From Siphonodentalium dalli (lineage: Eukaryota > Mollusca > Scaphopoda > Gadilida > Siphonodentaliidae): a stretch of DNA of 64,000 bases. The position numbers and the translations under genes were made by a program. Below are positions 41,701 through 47,700 of this stretch, in pieces; position 1 is the stretch's first letter; every line of letters starts with the position of its first letter. Location of the stretch: contig CP136065.1 in NCBI GenBank assembly GCA_032622095.1, positions 63,845,094-63,909,093 of the forward strand, written 5' to 3'. The notes beneath the pieces were generated by a model. The model ran no database searches. It saw only the letters and a program-made list of their open reading frames with translations, and was not told the DNA's origin.

Positions 41701-44700
41701 CTTGGATTTTACTCTTTGCATGACTAAATCCTTTGGTGCGGGCTACAGGTTGTAGATTTGGTCAGATGGTCATGAAATTTGTCATGAATTATAACAATGA
41801 CATGTAGATGGGAACGAGTCGTTTTGGGGTCATTCGGTCAAAAAACATGGCCACCAGCATTTTACTCTTTGCATGACTAAATCCTTTGGCGTGGGCTACA
41901 GGTCATACCTTTGGTCTGATCTTTATTAAATTTGTCATGGATGTTAACACTGACATGTAGATGGGAACGAGTGATTTTGGAGTCGTTCGGCCAAAAAACA
42001 TGGCCGCCAGCAGCCATCTTGGATTTTACTCTTTGCATGACTAAATCCTTTGGCACGGGCTACAGGTTGTACCTTTGGTCTAATCTTTATGAAAATTGTC
42101 ATGAATGTTGACATTGACATGTTGATGGGAACGAATCATTGTGGGGTCATTCGGCCAAAAAACATGGCTGCCAGTGGCCATCTTGGATTTCAAAATTCAA
42201 TCCATTGGCGCGGTCTACAGGTCGTAAGTACTGTTCGTCTGATCATCATGAAATTTGTAGGTCGTAGCTTTGGTCAGATCTTCATAAAATTTGTCATGGA
42301 TGTTAACAATTATACGTAGATGGGAACGAGTCCTTTTGGGGTTAATTGGCCAAAAAAAAATGGCCACCAGCAGCCATTTTGTATTTTACTCTTTGCATCA
42401 CTAAATCCTTTGGCGCAGGTTAGACATTTTAATTAGCACCTTTCCTATTCCTCCATTTACTGTCAACCATTAATTTATTCCCCTACCTAAGTTGAGCTAC
42501 AGTGTCATTGACACTTTCATTTATCTGATTGGAACCAAATTTGGTATGTGTGTTTCACAGCCCAAAATACAGATCGAGTTCGAATATGGGTTTGATCCGA
42601 TTAATTTTAAAGGAGTTATGACCCTTTTTCGAGGAAAATTTTTTTAATTTAAAAAAAAAAAAAAATTAATTTATTTTTAACTTTTATACATGTAATAATA
42701 ATAAAAAAAAAATGTCATTGACTCTTTCATTTGTTTTCATTTAGAGATTGATGATTATGATACAAGTTGATAAAAGGTTCCCAATGTGTCCCTTTATATA
42801 TTTAGTTATGAACCCATAAATTAATAGTGTTAAGGTGCCGTTACACCACATAGCTGTTTTGCTTACAGGGATCCCCCATTAATGTCAAGTAGCAGTTAAA
42901 TAACATAATTCCTCCTGATAACTGAGCACATGTGTAGTTCACAATATTGGACCGTGCTGCCACTGGTTAATAGAATGTTATTTATTTTGTGATAGACTGT
43001 ATCCCACATACTGGTTAATTATGATGGACAGTCTGTGAAAGATTTCCTGATAAAACAGTGCTTTGAAAGTTTGTTGGGTGCTGCATTGCACAGCTGATAA
43101 TATAACTCTACAGATGGTCTGAGGTCATTATATTGTTATTGCATTAATAGAGATGTCAGCATCAATATAAACAATGTCTGATTCCATTGAAAGCTCTGCT
43201 ATATAATTGATATTAATGGGATATTAATGAGGTGTCTTTATTTTGATGGGTATTTGTTGGTAGAATTTGAGATGATCATTGTAAACTTAAATTGGACTCT
43301 CTTAACCCAAGTGTTCCATGTCCAGGTCACCTTTTTCACATTTAACCCAAGGCTGTGGTGGTGAAGCATTACATATCCTGTACCAGTGCATTCTCTTTAT
43401 ATATAAATGCAAGTGACCCATAAATTCCAATAATTTGTTTTATGTACATTTGTCTATAATAGTACATAATAGTTTACTCTATAATTCAACATCATAACTC
43501 TCATTTGTGATTCCGATCATAGTAATTTACTATCGTCAAGGGATGGGTTAACATCTGCCGATCGTGATCGGCCTCTCGTTTTCATTTTTGCATGATCATT
43601 ATTTGTTACAGACTGCCTTCAGAATAGGACAGCGAACACGACTTGATGACAGGATCTATGCGTTACATCAGTGTAATGTTCAGCCACTGAGCCATCTGAT
43701 GCGAAGTGTATACCCTTCATTCTACCCCGTCCATACTTTAGATGACAGGGTAAGCCATATTTCTGTTACATCATCCCAATCTTTGTCTTTTTGACTTCCC
43801 TATACTTTATATGCAGATAATTATGTACGACAGACAGTGAGAAGCTCAGATCTGAGGTGTAAGCATAATGAGGTCCCCAGAGGGTGAATTTGGTGATGCT
43901 AGCCCACTATGCGGGGTAGCATCACTAAATTCACCCTCTGGGGACCTCATTCTGCAAATGACAGACACCCTATTTCAAGGCTTGGATCTGATTGTGAATT
44001 GTTGGACAATATGGGATCTGGGACAGCATGAAAAACATTAAATTAAAATAATAAATATTGCACGGTGGAGGAATAGTCTATTGCTCTGGGACTATTCCTC
44101 CCCTCGGACACAATTTTGGCATGGTCAATGACAAGCGGTGCAATATACATGTATGCATAACATATTCACCATCATAGGCCATCCATGGATGGCGAAGCTG
44201 GTTCTAGTTAACCCCCGATAAGCGTAGATTTGTGTCCAATCAAAAGTTGAGTAACCTGGTTTGTGGGTCGTTGGTGTTTGCATGTGGTGGCAAGATTTTG
44301 TATTGAAATTAACCTTTTGTACAGTCTTTCCTCCAACTTTAAAACTGACAATGTCGTAATATGGCATATTGGATTGAAATGACAATATAAAACCCCAATC
44401 TAAAATTTAAATTATGATTTTGGTAAGTTTAAGGCAGAACTTTGAAACGAAGTGATGCCTCAACTAAGGTTCTTATGGAGTGGTGCACTCTTCATATGCT
44501 TTTAATATCAGTACCTTCATTGTCATCCTCGCAAACATGAATATTCAGCTGGCTCACAATCAAAATGAAATACTTCCCTGAACTACCTCTCTACATGCAA
44601 TATATATCCCAGAAAGATGCATTGAAGTCATAAAAAATACAACTTTGATTACAATGTTTCGGTCCCGAATAAAAACTATTTCTATTTCTATTCATCGGAA

Positions 44701-47700
44701 GAGAAACAGAATGTCAGGAAAAAGTATATTGCGTTATTTTAACATGAAACTATTTTAAAACTTCACACATGGCTTCCTCTTTGTTTTAATAATAATAAAA
44801 GGTCAGCCGACCACAGTGTCCCTCAACAACATGGCAAGTCAATGCCGCTTTGTTAATTAAATTATTTTTTGAAATGTTCTTAAGTCGAAAAGGGTTAATA
44901 ACATCTTCAATATATGGGCAACAATATTCTGAAGTTTCAAATCTCTGGGATGAAATCTGTAGGAGGAGATGATTACACCATGAAGGTACTCAAAAGTGTG
45001 ATGGACGAACAGACGGACGGACAGAACCCGTTTCTATAGTCCCCCGAAAATTAATTTTTCGGGGGACAATAATTATGAAATACCATGAAAATTTCAGAGT
45101 GACATCAGCTCTAAATTTTCTTCCCATGGTCTATTTTTGCAATTTTTACGTGACCACTGAGGTGCTGATTAAAAATATTGAAGTGGCACAAACAAAGAAA
45201 TCTCAAATTTATCGAAAAATATGAGGAAATGTGTCATATATATCGACCAATTTGTTCAGAAATCTTCCACGTAGGTATGTTTTGAAATACCTCTTGCCAA
45301 CTTATGTATACATAATTTTGGGGTTTGAACGAGCTATGTCCGTGAAAACAAGCAGCTTGATAAGCATGATAAAATGATTTAACTAATATCTTCACTTTTC
45401 AATATATTGTTTTAAGTAGTTGAGAATTTTTCATTATTGTCTCAGCTATTCATGAAACTGCATTATTATTTGTAGAATGCTTTGGTGCGAGATGATGTGA
45501 CTGTCCCACAGCCACCGTTGCTACATCTATCCTCTAGTAACATGGATAGACACGGAGCATACGTGATGGATGCTGATGACTGCTTGTACCTTTACATCGG
45601 AGCATCTGTGTCTGATCAGTGGATCAAAGAAGTCTTCGGTGTCCCCAACTATGCTTCTTTACCCGATGGACTGGTGAGTTATCCCTTTATTTACTAAATG
45701 GATTCTCTTCGTTTCGACTGTATTTACGTTCCTTATTTTTTTATGAATCGGATATGTAGTTCTGCGTGTTAAAAATTACTGTGCCGATATTAAAATAATA
45801 TCAATATATGTATCATGTATGGGTAGTACAATGTCATTATTTGTATTTCTTTATATCAGATTAAATTGGTTTATATCCATTACAAAGTTCTCCCTACTTT
45901 TTCTGGACTTGGGGAAGGTATAATAACCCATGCTTACTATGGGCAGAAAAAACTAAAAATAAAACCCTCGTGCCCTCATTGATTAAAAAAAAAATAGCCT
46001 GAGAATCAAATTTCTTTTTATACCCCCACTTTCGAAGAAAATGGGGGGTATACTGGATTGGCTGCGTCTGTCAATATTTAAATCTAATAGTCACAGAACA
46101 CACTTATTTAATTTTAATGGAATTATGATAAATGACTCCCTTATTCCAGGGGCTATTCCATTCGATCATCATCGATCTCATCTATACTTCCTTCTTTTTA
46201 GACTGATCTTCCCGAGATAGACACTGAGAGGTCCACGCTACTGAGAACATTTGTGACATACTTGATGGACACAAGACCATTTGGCTCAACCTTCTTAGTT
46301 ATTAAGTAAGTAACATGGAATAATAAATGTATTTAACCCTTTCATGACTGGAGCTGTGCTGGTGCCAGTGCATTCTCTTATATATGCAGGTCTCCCATAA
46401 GGAGCCTCTCATATATAAGAGAATGTAAAATTTCAGGAAGCTCCAGTTATGGAAGGGTTAATAAAATTGGTGGTTGGATTGATTTTGCCTGCGTTGTGGA
46501 CCCATTCTGCTTAGGCCTCAACTGAAATGGCTAGGATCAGATTGAAGTTCCCCAGTTGAAGTTGGTGATGTTCAACCATTTGTCACCTCGATTATGCAAT
46601 TTATCTTCTGCACATTAAGGGATATAGAAATATAAACTGAACAGAAGGGGAAAAAGTTACTCAAAAGGATGTTAATTTGAGACTATAGATACTTCCCAGA
46701 AGATGAGGCCCAAGCAGAATGAGGTCCCAGAGGGTGTATTTACTGATGCTGGCCCATCTAATCAATTAAAACTAGATGTGTTAACAACATAGACAGTTGG
46801 AAGCAAAGTTTATTCAATTATCATTCCCAGAATCTAATTTTTATGTTTACCCATACCATAGTATGGTAAACATAGTGTCGTTGTCCGGATTGAACACTCG
46901 TCGTAAGTCCGTCCGTCTGTCTACATGTCTGTCTGTCTGTAGACACTTTACGCATGGTGCGATAACTCAAATATTTTCTATCTAATTGGAACCAAATTTT
47001 GTATATGAATTTCTCAGCACAAAAGACAGATCGAGTTCGAATATGGGTTTTATCCGAATATTTTTAACTGAGTTATGGCCTATTTTCGAAAAAATATTCA
47101 CTCTTAAAAAAAAAAATTAATAAAATGGATTGAATTTATTGCTCAATTTAAAAAAAAAAATAATAATAAAAAAATATATATAAAGGCCAAAAAACAAAAG
47201 TTTTTTGATTCTCGGGCATAGCCGCCGCGTCTGGAAAAAAGACCCGCGTTGAACCTTTTTATTACGATTTTCGACCGATGCTGTCATATGATAACACGAA
47301 AATAGGAAACTAGAAAACGGAAATTAGTTATATTTCAAACATCGAATATGATATACATACAAGGTGTATGTGTTGGTATTCAAAAACAGACACTAGGCAA
47401 CGATAACTACCAGGTATATTGTCACCACAAGCTGCCCAAACCCCAAGTTTATTAAGTCAAATGGTTGGTTGGTAAAAATTGGACCTTGCTAATTGGTCGC
47501 CTCTGCGTACAAAATTACGGATGCAAAACGCACCGGAACGGCAGAATGTAATGTTCAAATATTTCGGCAAGGTAGATAACCCACTTTTCGTAAACAATTC
47601 TGAGATTTCCAATTTCGGGAATGCAAACAGGAAAGTAATAATTATGGTGCGTATTGGCGATGTGTATGCTGGTTTAATATAATAGTATTTGATGTTTTTA

